From contig JACPSH010000038.1 of assembly GCA_016193395.1 (NCBI GenBank), forward strand, positions 1 to 45,544: DNA of 45,544 nt, read 5' to 3'. This stretch comes from Gammaproteobacteria bacterium (GTDB taxonomy: Bacteria > Pseudomonadota > Gammaproteobacteria > Eutrophobiales > Eutrophobiaceae). A model generated the notes under the pieces. That model saw only the letters and a list, made by a program, of their open reading frames with translations, did not search any database and was not told where the DNA came from. Of this stretch, positions 1 to 8,828 are shown piece by piece. The position numbers and the translations under genes are program-made. Numbering within the stretch: the stretch's first letter is position 1; every line of letters begins with the position of its first letter.

Positions 1-1122
1 CCGGCCCCAATTGACGCCGGTCAGGTGGAAACCGTCCTCGTTCGCGCCGCAAACGAAATCGGCGCTGTGCGCGGCGTCGCGATCGGCGATCACCGGGATC
101 GGGAGTTTCACCGGGCCGAGCGATCCGATCCCGCAGCCCAGTGCGGCGCGTACCGATTCCGCCGAAGCGAATGACAGCGGGCGCTGCACGGCGGGCGCGC
201 TTTCCGCCTTGAAGCGGTTGAGTTCATGATCGCCGCGCAGAATGAGGGCGACCAGAGGCGCGCTCGAACCCTTCACAACCAGCGTTTTCAGGCATTGCGC
301 CGGCGCGACGCCGAGCAGAGTGGAAACGTCGTCAATAGTGTGCTTCCCCGGTGTGGCGATGCGTTGCATCGACTGTGTCGCGGCCGAACGCCGGCCTTGC
401 GGCGCGGGGGCAGGCGTCATTTCGATATTGGCCGCGTACCCGCCCGGAGCGGTGAATACGACGCGATCTTCGCCGGATTCCGCCAGTACGTGAAACTCAT
501 GCGACTGGCTGCCGCCGATGTTGCCGGTATCCGCAGCCACCGCGCGGTAGGTCAGACCGAGCCGGTCAAAGATACGGGAGTAGGTCCGGTACATCAGGTC
601 GTAGGTTTCCTGCAGCGATTCCTCGCTCAGGTGGAACGAGTACGCATCCTTCATCAGGAATTCGCGCCCGCGAATGATGCCGAAACGCGGCCGGATCTCG
701 TCCCGGAATTTGGTCTGGATCTGGTAGAAATTCGCCGGCAGCTGCTTGTAGCTGCGGATCTCGCGCCGGACCAGATCGGTGATGACTTCCTCGTGGGTTG
801 GCCCCAGGCAGAAGTCGCGTGCGTGCCGATCGTTCAGCCGCAACAATTCCGGGCCATACTGGTCCCAGCGCCCGGATTCCTGCCACAATTCGGCCGGTTG
901 TACGCCGGGCATCAGGATCTCCTGCGCCCCCGAACTATTCATTTCTTCGCGGACGATGGTTTCGACCCGCCTCAGGACCCGCAGCCCCAGCGGCAGCCAC
1001 GTGTAGATCCCGGCGGCGAGCTGCCGCACCAGTCCCGCCCGCAGCATCAGCCGGTGGCTGACGACTTCCGCGTCCGCAGGCGCCTCGCGAAGCGTGGCGA
1101 GCAGGATTTGCGAGGTGCGCAT
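1..1122 (-). CDS. proS: Prolyl-tRNA synthetase, C-terminal part beyond window
   Basis: Charges tRNA-Pro with proline in the cytoplasm. The minus strand reads an uninterrupted frame from the ATG at 1122 to position 1, giving 374 codons with the C-terminus outside the window. The N-terminus ([20 protein letters not shown]) is that of bacterial-type ProRS. Class II motif 2 is visible around residues 130-160 ([12 protein letters not shown], then [17 protein letters not shown]). The part after about residue 220 enters the inserted editing domain typical of long bacterial ProRS. No convincing Shine-Dalgarno precedes the ATG. The gene is transcribed away from ilvB. Confidence 0.95.
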   Translation of the reverse strand, partial: MRTSQILLATLREAPADAEVVSHRLMLRAGLVRQLAAGIYTWLPLGLRVLRRVETIVREEMNSSGAQEILMPGVQPAELWQESGRWDQYGPELLRLNDRHARDFCLGPTHEEVITDLVRREIRSYKQLPANFYQIQTKFRDEIRPRFGIIRGREFLMKDAYSFHLSEESLQETYDLMYRTYSRIFDRLGLTYRAVAADTGNIGGSQSHEFHVLAESGEDRVVFTAPGGYAANIEMTPAPAPQGRRSAATQSMQRIATPGKHTIDDVSTLLGVAPAQCLKTLVVKGSSAPLVALILRGDHELNRFKAESAPAVQRPLSFASAESVRAALGCGIGSLGPVKLPIPVIADRDAAHSADFVCGANEDGFHLTGVNWGR

Positions 1123-1252
1123 GGATGGGTCCGGGGAGGCTCAGATCATGGCGTGGGCGGCGGCGTATGTTACCGCATTCCGCCCGTCCGCCCATGCCGG
1201 GCGGAGGCGCGCGAATGGTTTCGGATCCGCCGTGGATGATGCAGGGCACAAC

Positions 1253-1281
1253 TTGACCTAGTTTTTGAATATCAGTAACTT
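1253..1281 (+). promoter_or_regulatory. Candidate sigma-70 promoter for ilvBHC
   Basis: A TTGACC -35 box (1253-1258) and a TAACTT -10 box (1276-1281) are separated by 17 bp in a locally AT-rich stretch between proS and ilvB. The predicted leader of about 55 nt carries a small CTCGCG/CGCGAG hairpin (1308-1325) just before the ribosome binding site. It has no start codon for a leader peptide and no T-run, so classical attenuation is not supported here. Confidence 0.4.
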
Positions 1282-1344
1282 GCAGAAGCTTACGCAAAGC
1301 AAGTTTGCTCGCGGGCGGACGCGAGGCGGTGAAGGGAGGAAGTG

Positions 1345-3072
1345 GTGATCCAGAAGCGGGACACATTGCGTGGTGCGGAGATCTTCGTGCGGTCACTTCG
1401 CGACGAAGGGGTGGAGTACGTCTTCGGTTATCCCGGCGGCGCCGTGCTGCACATATACGACGAGCTGTTCAAGCAGTCCGAGGTCAAGCACATCCTGGTC
1501 CGCCACGAGCAGGGTGCGGGACACGCGGCCGACGGCTATACGCGCGCTACGGGCAAACCCGGCGTTGTGCTGGTGACCTCCGGCCCGGGCGTGACCAACT
1601 GCGTCACGCCGATCGCGACCGCCTATATGGATTCAACGCCGCTGGTGGTGTTCAGCGGCCAGGTGCCGACCCGGCTCATCGGCAACGACGCTTTCCAGGA
1701 GGTCGACGCCGTCGGCATCACGCGCCCATGCGTCAAGCACAATTTCCTGGTGAAGGACGTGCGCGATCTCGCCGTGACGATCAAGAAGGCCTTCCACGTC
1801 GCGATGAGCGGCCGGCCTGGCCCGGTGCTGGTCGACATCCCGAAGGACGTGACGGCGGATTCCTGCGAATACACCTATCCGGATTCGGTCGATATCCGCT
1901 CCTATCGACCGGTGGTCAAGGGGCATCCCGGCCAGATCAAGAAAGCCGCGAAGCTGATCCTTTCGGCGAAGCGGCCCATGATCTATACCGGCGGCGGCGT
2001 GATCCTGGGCAACGCCAGCGCGGAACTGCGCGAATTTACGCGCATGCTGGGCTATCCGATCACGCAGACGCTGATGGGCCTGGGGGCCTTCCCCGCGACC
2101 GATCCGCAGTTCATCGGCATGCTCGGCATGCATGGTACCTACGAAGCGAACATGGGGATGCACTATTGCGACGTGCTGATCGCGATTGGCGCGCGCTTCG
2201 ATGACCGCGTGACTGGCGATTTGAAGCAGTTCTGTCCACAGGCGCAGATCATCCACGTCGACGTCGACCCGTCATCCATCTCCAAGAACGTGCGCGTGGA
2301 TATTCCGATTGTCGGCGACGTGAAGCACGTGCTCGTCGATCTGTGCGCTGCGCTGCGGGCCCACGGCGGCAAGCCGGACGCGGAAGCGCTGAAAACCTGG
2401 TGGGCGCAGATCAAGGAATGGCAGGCGGTCGACTGCCTGCGCTACAACCGCAATTCCGAAGTCATCAAGCCGCAGTTCGTGATCGAGAAGCTCTACGAGT
2501 TGACGCAGGGCCGGGCGTACGTCACCTCCGACGTCGGCCAGCACCAGATGTGGGCGGCGCAGTTCTACAAATTCGACGAGCCCAGGCACTGGATCAACTC
2601 GGGCGGGCTCGGGACCATGGGCTTCGGGCTGCCGGCGGCGATGGGCGTGCAGCTCGGTTTCCCGAGGGAGACCGTCGCCTGCATCACCGGCGAGGCGAGC
2701 CTGGTGATGTGCATCCAGGAGCTGTCCACCTGCCTCCAGTACGGGCTGCCGATCAAAATCATCAACCTGAACAACCGCTACATGGGCATGGTCCGGCAGT
2801 GGCAGGAGTTCTTCTACGACAAGCGCTACTCGCATTCCTACATGGACGCGTTGCCGGACTTCGTGAAACTGGCGGAGAGCTTCGGCCACACCGGCATGCG
2901 CGTCGAGAAAACGAAGGACGTCGAGACGGCGCTGCGCGATGCGCTGAAGATGAAGGACAAGCTCGTGCTGCTCGATTTCATCACTGACCAGACCGAGAAC
3001 GTCTACCCGATGATGGCCTCCGGCAAGGGGCAGCACGAGATGCACCTGTCGCCGGATCGGGAACTGGCCTGA
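1345..3072 (+). CDS. ilvB: Acetolactate synthase large subunit
   Basis: Thiamine-diphosphate enzyme that condenses pyruvate with pyruvate or 2-oxobutyrate, the first common step of valine/isoleucine synthesis. The 575-aa length fits the family. The ThDP-activating glutamate lies in VRHEQGAGHAADGY (E55), and the metal/ThDP motif runs from about residue 449 to the NLNNRYMGM segment. That motif begins Gly-Glu-Ala instead of the usual Gly-Asp-Gly. Two in-frame GTG codons (1342, 1345) follow GGGAGGA (1334-1340); 1345 has the better spacing. It is followed 12 nt later by the regulatory subunit gene. Gene symbol could equally be ilvI. Confidence 0.95.
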   Translation: MIQKRDTLRGAEIFVRSLRDEGVEYVFGYPGGAVLHIYDELFKQSEVKHILVRHEQGAGHAADGYTRATGKPGVVLVTSGPGVTNCVTPIATAYMDSTPLVVFSGQVPTRLIGNDAFQEVDAVGITRPCVKHNFLVKDVRDLAVTIKKAFHVAMSGRPGPVLVDIPKDVTADSCEYTYPDSVDIRSYRPVVKGHPGQIKKAAKLILSAKRPMIYTGGGVILGNASAELREFTRMLGYPITQTLMGLGAFPATDPQFIGMLGMHGTYEANMGMHYCDVLIAIGARFDDRVTGDLKQFCPQAQIIHVDVDPSSISKNVRVDIPIVGDVKHVLVDLCAALRAHGGKPDAEALKTWWAQIKEWQAVDCLRYNRNSEVIKPQFVIEKLYELTQGRAYVTSDVGQHQMWAAQFYKFDEPRHWINSGGLGTMGFGLPAAMGVQLGFPRETVACITGEASLVMCIQELSTCLQYGLPIKIINLNNRYMGMVRQWQEFFYDKRYSHSYMDALPDFVKLAESFGHTGMRVEKTKDVETALRDALKMKDKLVLLDFITDQTENVYPMMASGKGQHEMHLSPDRELA

Positions 3073-3084
3073 GCGGCCGCGGCG

Positions 3085-3576
3085 ATGCGCCACATCCTGT
3101 CCCTGCTGGTGGAGAACGAGGCCGGCGCCCTGTCGCGCATCTCCGGGCTGTTTTCGGCGCGCGCCTTCAACATCGAATCGCTTACCGTAGCGCCGACCGA
3201 GGATGCGAGCGTCTCGCGCATGACCATCGTCACCAACGGCTCGGACGAGATCATCGAGCAGATCATGAAGCAGGTGAACAAGCTCGTAGATGTCATCAAG
3301 GTCATGGATCTCAGCGAGAGCGACCATATCGAGCGCGAGCTGATGCTGATCAAGGTGACCGCGAAGGGCGAGGCGCGCGAGGAACTCAAGCGCATGGTCG
3401 ACATCTTCCGTGGCCGCATCATCGACGTGACCGACAACACCTACACCGTGGAGATGACCGGCGACGGCAACAAGCTCAACGCCTTCATCAAGGCTCTGGA
3501 CCCGAAACTGATCCTTGAAGTGGTGCGCACGGGCGTTTCCGGGATCGCGCGCGGCGATCGGGCGATAAGGACGTGA
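3085..3576 (+). CDS. ilvH: Acetolactate synthase small (regulatory) subunit
   Basis: Regulatory subunit that activates the IlvB catalytic subunit and confers valine feedback inhibition. The 163-aa protein starts MRHILSLLVENEAGALSRIS, the signature of the N-terminal ACT domain (about residues 2-77). The conserved C-terminal domain follows, with the DIFRGRIIDV segment. Length equals that of E. coli IlvH. It lies 12 nt after ilvB and is surely co-transcribed with it. The symbol ilvN is used for the same protein in many genomes. Confidence 0.95.
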   Translation: MRHILSLLVENEAGALSRISGLFSARAFNIESLTVAPTEDASVSRMTIVTNGSDEIIEQIMKQVNKLVDVIKVMDLSESDHIERELMLIKVTAKGEAREELKRMVDIFRGRIIDVTDNTYTVEMTGDGNKLNAFIKALDPKLILEVVRTGVSGIARGDRAIRT

Positions 3577-3622
3577 AAGGAAGTAGATAATAGATGGTAG
3601 ATAGGGAAAACCATTCCATTGA

Positions 3623-4696
<1,074 letters not shown>

Positions 4697-4729
4697 ATCT
4701 CACGACTTCGAGACTGCTGGCAGATAGAG

Positions 4730-4828
4730 GGACGGCTTGGCCGGGTTTGCGAAGCGTCATGAGCAGCGCACGAAGCCAGGAAGGTGGAGTGCGCAGCGTG
4801 AGCGGAGCAAAGCCCGGCCAAGCCGTCC
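4730..4828. repeat. Intergenic long palindrome (element C)
   Basis: Between ilvC and pssA, a 16-bp arm (GGACGGCTTGGCCGGG, 4730-4745) has a perfect reverse complement at 4813-4828. The 67-nt interior contains GTGCGCAGCGTGAGCGGAGC. Its layout (outer GGACGG arm, asymmetric interior with a CGGAGCA segment) resembles the A/B repeat family found further right, but the sequence is divergent. It may act as an RNA hairpin or be a repeat subfamily. Confidence 0.65.
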
Positions 4829-4868
4829 GGGTGCAAACGGGCCTGGAGCGCAAGATAGGTTTAGCAGC

Positions 4869-5627
4869 ATGAAAGTCCGTCGTCGTGGCATCTACCTGCT
4901 GCCGAATCTTTTCACCACGGCGGCGCTATTCGCCGGATTTTATTCGATCGTCGCCGCCATCAACGGGCGTTTCGAACCCGCGGCGGTCGCCATCTTCGTG
5001 GCCATGGTGCTGGACGGCATGGACGGCCGCATCGCGCGCATCACGAAGACCGAAAGCGACTTCGGCGTTCAGTACGACAGCCTGTCCGACCTGGCCTCCT
5101 TCGGGCTGGCGCCGGCGCTGGTCATCTACCAGTGGTCATTGTCCGGGCTCGGCAAACTGGGCTGGCTGGCCGCGTTTCTTTACGCCGCCGCCACCGCCCT
5201 GCGCCTGGCGCGCTTCAATACCCAGGCGGCGAACGCCGACAAGCGCTTCTTCCAGGGTCTCCCCAGTCCGGCGGCGGCCGCAGTGGTCGCGGCCATGGTC
5301 TGGGCCGGCGCGGCTTACGGCCTGGAGGATGGAAAGGCGATGTTCGTATTCACATTCCCGCTGACGGTGGCGGCGGGGCTGCTGATGGTGAGCAACATCC
5401 GCTACCACAGTTTCAAGCAGATAGACCTGCACGGGCGGGTGCCGTTCGTTGCCATCCTGATCGTGGTGCTGGTCTTCGTGTTCATCGCCAGCGAGCCGCC
5501 GCTGGTGGTCCTGCTGATTGCCCTGTCGTATGCGGCTTCCGGGCCGATCCTGACCCTCGCCGCCCTGCGCCGCCACCGGGCAGCGCGGCGCATTCAGGAG
5601 GAGCCCCGGCAGAACGAAGGGCCGTGA
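4869..5627 (+). CDS. pssA: CDP-diacylglycerol-serine O-phosphatidyltransferase
   Basis: Makes phosphatidylserine from CDP-diacylglycerol and serine at the inner membrane, the committed step to phosphatidylethanolamine. The 252-aa integral membrane protein has the CDP-alcohol phosphatidyltransferase motif DGx2ARx8Gx3Dx3D from D49 (DGMDGRIAR...) to about D74, followed by several hydrophobic segments up to residue 240. The ATG at 4869 gives the usual family N-terminus (MKVRRRGIYLLPNLFTT). Longer upstream reading would translate the palindromic repeat and is rejected. It lies between ilvC and leuA, an arrangement I know from other proteobacteria. Confidence 0.93.
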   Translation: MKVRRRGIYLLPNLFTTAALFAGFYSIVAAINGRFEPAAVAIFVAMVLDGMDGRIARITKTESDFGVQYDSLSDLASFGLAPALVIYQWSLSGLGKLGWLAAFLYAAATALRLARFNTQAANADKRFFQGLPSPAAAAVVAAMVWAGAAYGLEDGKAMFVFTFPLTVAAGLLMVSNIRYHSFKQIDLHGRVPFVAILIVVLVFVFIASEPPLVVLLIALSYAASGPILTLAALRRHRAARRIQEEPRQNEGP

Positions 5628-5629
5628 AG

Positions 5630-5657
5630 TTGCAATTTCCGGGCACAAAGTTATATT
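5630..5657 (+). promoter_or_regulatory. Candidate promoter of leuA operon
   Basis: TTGCAA (5630-5635), 16 bp, then TATATT (5652-5657). The expected transcription start, 6-8 nt past the -10 box, falls at about 5663-5666, on or next to the ATG of the leucine-rich leader peptide at 5664. The leader mRNA would therefore be leaderless or nearly so. Confidence 0.5.
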
Positions 5658-5663
5658 AATGCC

Positions 5664-5753
5664 ATGATATTCGATGGGATCCGCTCTCCGCTCCTTTCTC
5701 GCCGCTCCGTTGCGTGGGCAGGCGCCCTGCTGCGCCTGCTGCTGCCCTGCTAA
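5664..5753 (+). CDS. leuL: Leucine leader peptide (attenuator), 29 aa
   Basis: A 29-codon reading frame starting MIFDGIRSPL and ending ALLRLLLPC, then TAA. Five of six consecutive codons near its end are CTG leucine codons (CTG CTG CGC CTG CTG CTG), as expected for a leader whose translation senses charged leucyl-tRNA. It lies 107 nt upstream of leuA, and a GC-rich hairpin follows before leuA. A 6-bp CTGCCC/GGGCAG hairpin (5742-5759) surrounds its stop codon. No Shine-Dalgarno precedes the ATG, consistent with a start at the mRNA 5' end. The role is inferred from position and codon content. Confidence 0.7.
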   Translation: MIFDGIRSPLLSRRSVAWAGALLRLLLPC

Positions 5754-5804
5754 GGGCAGACACACACTCTCTACATACAATCCGTTCGTTTCCAAGTGCC
5801 CAGT

Positions 5805-5841
5805 TGCAGCGCCGCTGTGCGGCGATCTGCAGTATTCTTTA
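5805..5841 (+). terminator. Candidate leu attenuator terminator
   Basis: Stem TGCAG-CGCCGC (5805-5815), loop TGT, stem GCGGCG-(AT)-CTGCA (5819-5831), then GTATTCTTTA. The T-run is imperfect, so strength is uncertain. GGGCA (5754-5758), after the leader stop codon, can also pair with TGCCC (5797-5801), which lies directly before this stem. That gives a possible alternative fold. Confidence 0.5.
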
Positions 5842-5860
5842 CGGAAGCGGGAGTTGAGCC

Positions 5861-7399
5861 ATGAGCCGAGACAAGTTGATCGTTTTCGACACGACGCTCC
5901 GGGACGGGGAACAGAGCCCCGGCGCCTCCATGAACCGCGACGAAAAGGTGCAGATCGCGCGCGCGCTGGAGAAACTGCGCGTGGACGTGATCGAGGCCGG
6001 GTTCCCAATAGCGAGCCCCGGCGATTTCGAGGCAGTCGAGGCGGTCGCGCGCATGGTGCGCGACAGCACGGTATGCGGGCTCGCCCGCACCGGCGACAAG
6101 GATATCGACGCGGCCGCCGCGGCCCTGAAGCCCGCGAAATCAGCGCGCATCCACACCTTCATCGCGACCTCGCCCATCCACATGGAGCGCAAGCTGAAAA
6201 TGAAGCCCGACGAAGTCGTGGAGGCCGCGGTACGCGCGGTGAAGCGCGCCCGCCAGCACACGGACGACGTCGAGTTTTCGCCGGAAGATGCCGGCCGCTC
6301 GGAAATCGATTTCCTGTGCCGCGTGATCGAAGCCGTGATTGTCGCCGGCGCAACCACCGTCAACATCCCGGACACGGTCGGATACAGCGTGCCGCAGCAG
6401 TTCGGTGAGACCCTCCGCAAGCTGATCGAGCGCGTCCCCAATTCGGACAAGGCCGTGTTCTCCGTCCATTGCCACAACGATCTCGGGCTCGCCGTGGCCA
6501 ATTCGCTCGCCGCGGTGATGAACGGGGCGCGGCAGGTTGAGTGCACCATCAACGGCCTGGGTGAGCGCGCCGGGAACGCCGCGCTGGAGGAGATCGTGAT
6601 GGCGGTGCGCACGCGCCGGGACGTGTTCAACTGCGACACGGACATCGACACGCGCGAAATCGTGCACTGCTCGCGCCTGGTGGCAAACATCACCGGGTTC
6701 CCGGTGCAGCCGAACAAGGCCATCGTCGGCGCGAACGCCTTCGCGCACGAGGCGGGCATCCACCAGGACGGCGTCATCAAGAGCCGCGAGACCTACGAGA
6801 TCATGCGCGCCGAGGACGTGGGCTGGAAATCGAACCGCCTGGTGCTCGGCAAGCATTCCGGCCGCAACGCTTTCCGCACGCGGCTCAGGGAGCTCGGCCT
6901 CGAATTCGGCAGCGAGGAGGATTTGAACGAGGCCTTCACGCGCTTCAAGGACCTCGCCGACAAGAAGCACGAAATTTACGACGAGGATCTGCAGGCGCTC
7001 GCCACGGACACCCTGCAGCACGCCACGAACGAGCGCGTGAAGCTGATCGCGCTGAAAGCCGTCAGCGAAACCGGCGAGCGGCCGGTGGCGGATGTGACGC
7101 TGTGGGTGGACGGCGAGGAACGGACCGGCCACGGCGTGGGCGACGGGCCGGTAGACGCGACCTTCAGGGCCATCGAGGCGGTAGTGGACAGTGGCTGCCA
7201 GCTGCAGTTGTACTCGGTGAACAACATTACGGGCGGAGCCGATTCGCAGGGCGAAGTGACCGTGCGCGTGAATCGCAAGGGGAGAGTCGTCAACGGCCGC
7301 GGCTCGGACACCGACATCATCGCGGCGTCCGCGAAGGCCTACATCAACGCCATCAACCGCGTCATCGACGGCGCAGAGAGGCTGCACCCGCAGGTATGA
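5861..7399 (+). CDS. leuA: 2-isopropylmalate synthase
   Basis: Condenses acetyl-CoA with 2-oxoisovalerate, the first step specific to leucine. The 512-aa protein has the HMGL-like TIM barrel at the N-terminus with [11 protein letters not shown] (catalytic R14, D15), the metal-binding [12 protein letters not shown] (H203, H205) and [15 protein letters not shown]-terminal LeuA allosteric domain from about residue 385 ([20 protein letters not shown]) would bind leucine for feedback control. Upstream leader peptide and hairpin suggest transcriptional attenuation as well. Its stop codon overlaps the next start by 4 nt. Confidence 0.96.
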   Translation: MSRDKLIVFDTTLRDGEQSPGASMNRDEKVQIARALEKLRVDVIEAGFPIASPGDFEAVEAVARMVRDSTVCGLARTGDKDIDAAAAALKPAKSARIHTFIATSPIHMERKLKMKPDEVVEAAVRAVKRARQHTDDVEFSPEDAGRSEIDFLCRVIEAVIVAGATTVNIPDTVGYSVPQQFGETLRKLIERVPNSDKAVFSVHCHNDLGLAVANSLAAVMNGARQVECTINGLGERAGNAALEEIVMAVRTRRDVFNCDTDIDTREIVHCSRLVANITGFPVQPNKAIVGANAFAHEAGIHQDGVIKSRETYEIMRAEDVGWKSNRLVLGKHSGRNAFRTRLRELGLEFGSEEDLNEAFTRFKDLADKKHEIYDEDLQALATDTLQHATNERVKLIALKAVSETGERPVADVTLWVDGEERTGHGVGDGPVDATFRAIEAVVDSGCQLQLYSVNNITGGADSQGEVTVRVNRKGRVVNGRGSDTDIIAASAKAYINAINRVIDGAERLHPQV

Positions 7400-8085
7400 A
7401 CCTCTCCGAGCGCCAGCGGCAGTGCCTGGAGTTGCTGGACATCGACGTCTGGGTGCGGCGCAACCTGCCGCCGGAACGCCAAGCAAATCCTGCGCCCGCC
7501 ACGCTGCCGGCGAAAGTCATCGACGAGCCGGCCTGGCAGGCGCTGCGTGCCGAAGTCGCGGCCTGCACCCGGTGCGCGCTGCACCGGGGACGGACGCAGA
7601 CTGTGTTCAGTGCCGGAAACCCCGCCGCGGAGTGGCTGCTGATCGGGGAAGCCCCGGGGAAGGAGGAAGACCGGCAGGGAGAGCCGTTCGTCGGACGCGC
7701 CGGCAAGCTGCTGAACTCCATGCTGGCCGCCATGGGGCTGCGGCGTGACGACGTCTGCATCATTAATATTCTCAAGTGCAGACCTCCGGACAACCGCGAT
7801 CCGAAGCCGGAAGAGGCGCTGACCTGCGAGCCCTACCTGAAGCGGCAAATCGCCCTGATCCGGCCTAAAATCATATTGGCACTGGGGCGGATCGCCGCAC
7901 AGAATCTGCTCCAGGTGGAGACGCCCATTGGCCGGATGCGCGGACAGGTCTATGAATACCCCGACCCCAGGACACCCGTGATCGTGAGCTACCATCCCGC
8001 CTACCTGCTGCGAAAACCGAGCGAGAAGCGGAGATCCTGGGAGGATCTCAAGTTCGCCATGCGCGTATTCCGGGAACAGTCATGA
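7396..8085 (+). CDS. Uracil-DNA glycosylase, family 4 (Fe-S)
   Basis: Removes uracil from DNA, starting base excision repair. The 229-aa protein shows the family 4 motif [17 protein letters not shown] from residue 84 and the HPAYLLR motif with H200. Four cysteines suited to the 4Fe-4S cluster are visible at C57, C60, C128 and C144. The N-terminal extension of about 45 residues before the core is usual in proteobacterial members, which older annotations call DNA polymerase-like. The ATG at 7396 overlaps the leuA stop (ATGA), so translation is probably coupled. The frame is open further upstream within leuA, but that part has no family similarity. Confidence 0.9.
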   Translation: MNLSERQRQCLELLDIDVWVRRNLPPERQANPAPATLPAKVIDEPAWQALRAEVAACTRCALHRGRTQTVFSAGNPAAEWLLIGEAPGKEEDRQGEPFVGRAGKLLNSMLAAMGLRRDDVCIINILKCRPPDNRDPKPEEALTCEPYLKRQIALIRPKIILALGRIAAQNLLQVETPIGRMRGQVYEYPDPRTPVIVSYHPAYLLRKPSEKRRSWEDLKFAMRVFREQS

Positions 8086-8549
8086 GCGCGGTACTCAAGC
8101 CCGTCCCGGCGCGATGCCGGCCTATGGTGCTCCCGGACCTGCGCCAGGTGCTGGAAATAGAAACGGCCGCCTACGAATTCCCCTGGAGTCATGGCATTTT
8201 CCAGGACTGCCTCCGGGTCGGTTACTGCTGCTGGGTGCTGGAGAGGCAGTACGCGGTCATCGGCTACTGCGTCATGTCGGTCGGCGCGGGCGAGTGCCAC
8301 ATTCTCAACCTGTGCATTCGGCCGGAACTGCATAACCTGGGTTTCGGCCGCATGCTGCTCGATCATCTCCTCGATGTGGCGCGCAACCACCATGCGGATT
8401 CGGCGTTCCTCGAAGTCAGGCCGTCGAACGAAATCGCCAAGCGCCTCTACCTGGGCGCCGGTTTCGACGAGGTCGGCATGCGCCGCAACTACTACCCGGC
8501 GCAGCGCGGCCGCGAAGACGCGATCATCATGGCGCGCAGTCTCGTCTGA
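8082..8549 (+). CDS. rimI: Ribosomal protein S18-alanine N-acetyltransferase
   Basis: GNAT acetyltransferase that acetylates the N-terminal alanine of ribosomal protein S18. The 155-aa protein has the RimI features EIETAAYEFPWSHGIFQDCL near residue 27, the acetyl-CoA loop region around LCIRPELHNLGFGRMLLDHL (about 77-96), and EVRPSNEIAKRLYLGAGF (about 108-125). It overlaps the glycosylase gene by 4 nt. The pairing of this glycosylase type with rimI is recurrent in gammaproteobacteria. Confidence 0.9.
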   Translation: MSAVLKPVPARCRPMVLPDLRQVLEIETAAYEFPWSHGIFQDCLRVGYCCWVLERQYAVIGYCVMSVGAGECHILNLCIRPELHNLGFGRMLLDHLLDVARNHHADSAFLEVRPSNEIAKRLYLGAGFDEVGMRRNYYPAQRGREDAIIMARSLV

Positions 8550-8644
8550 CTGATGAAGGTGAAGCTTGCTGGTTTGCAAATAGTTTCAGATGGTTGGACG
8601 CCATAATTCTGGTCATGTCTCGATCAACACCGAAGACCTAAGAT

Positions 8645-8731
8645 ATGAGGCAACTCCTGACTATACTTATACTGAGCGCCGTGGTGGTGGCGCTTTCATC
8701 ACTACGGCGTAGATGTTGGTTTGACCCCTAA
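8645..8731 (+). CDS. Possible 28-aa hydrophobic peptide or gene remnant
   Basis: ATG at 8645 opens 28 codons (MRQLLTILILSAVVVALSSL..., stop TAA). The first 20 residues look like a signal peptide or single membrane segment. There is no clear ribosome binding site, and no other coding sequence lies between rimI and the gene at 8829. It could be a tiny membrane protein, the leftover start of an exported protein gene, or chance. Confidence 0.22.
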   Translation: MRQLLTILILSAVVVALSSLRRRCWFDP

Positions 8732-8786
8732 TCCCGTGCTTAAGGGAGCGGGCGACTAAGTAGAGTAGTGTCTGCTTGCCCTCTCG

Positions 8787-8807
8787 CGATCCCGGGCACC
8801 GGGATCG
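8787..8807. promoter_or_regulatory. Perfect 9-bp hairpin upstream of FIST-like gene
   Basis: CGATCCCGG (8787-8795), loop GCA, CCGGGATCG (8799-8807). It ends 9 nt before the strong ribosome binding site of the next gene and has no T-run. A role in mRNA stability or translation control, or an operator, is possible. Function unknown. Confidence 0.4.
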
Positions 8808-8828
8808 TCATATGACGAGGAGGCGAGT

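Noticed and set aside
226-1239. Long plus-strand reading frame of 337 codons
   Set aside because: It is antisense to proS, whose minus-strand frame shows unmistakable ProRS motifs; the plus-strand product is Arg/Pro-rich high-GC shadow sequence.
5674-6408. Plus-strand frame starting MGSALRSFLAAPL with CCACCCP cluster
   Set aside because: It overlaps the leader region and then runs out of frame through leuA. The Cys-rich stretch is the CTG/TGC run of the leader read in another frame.
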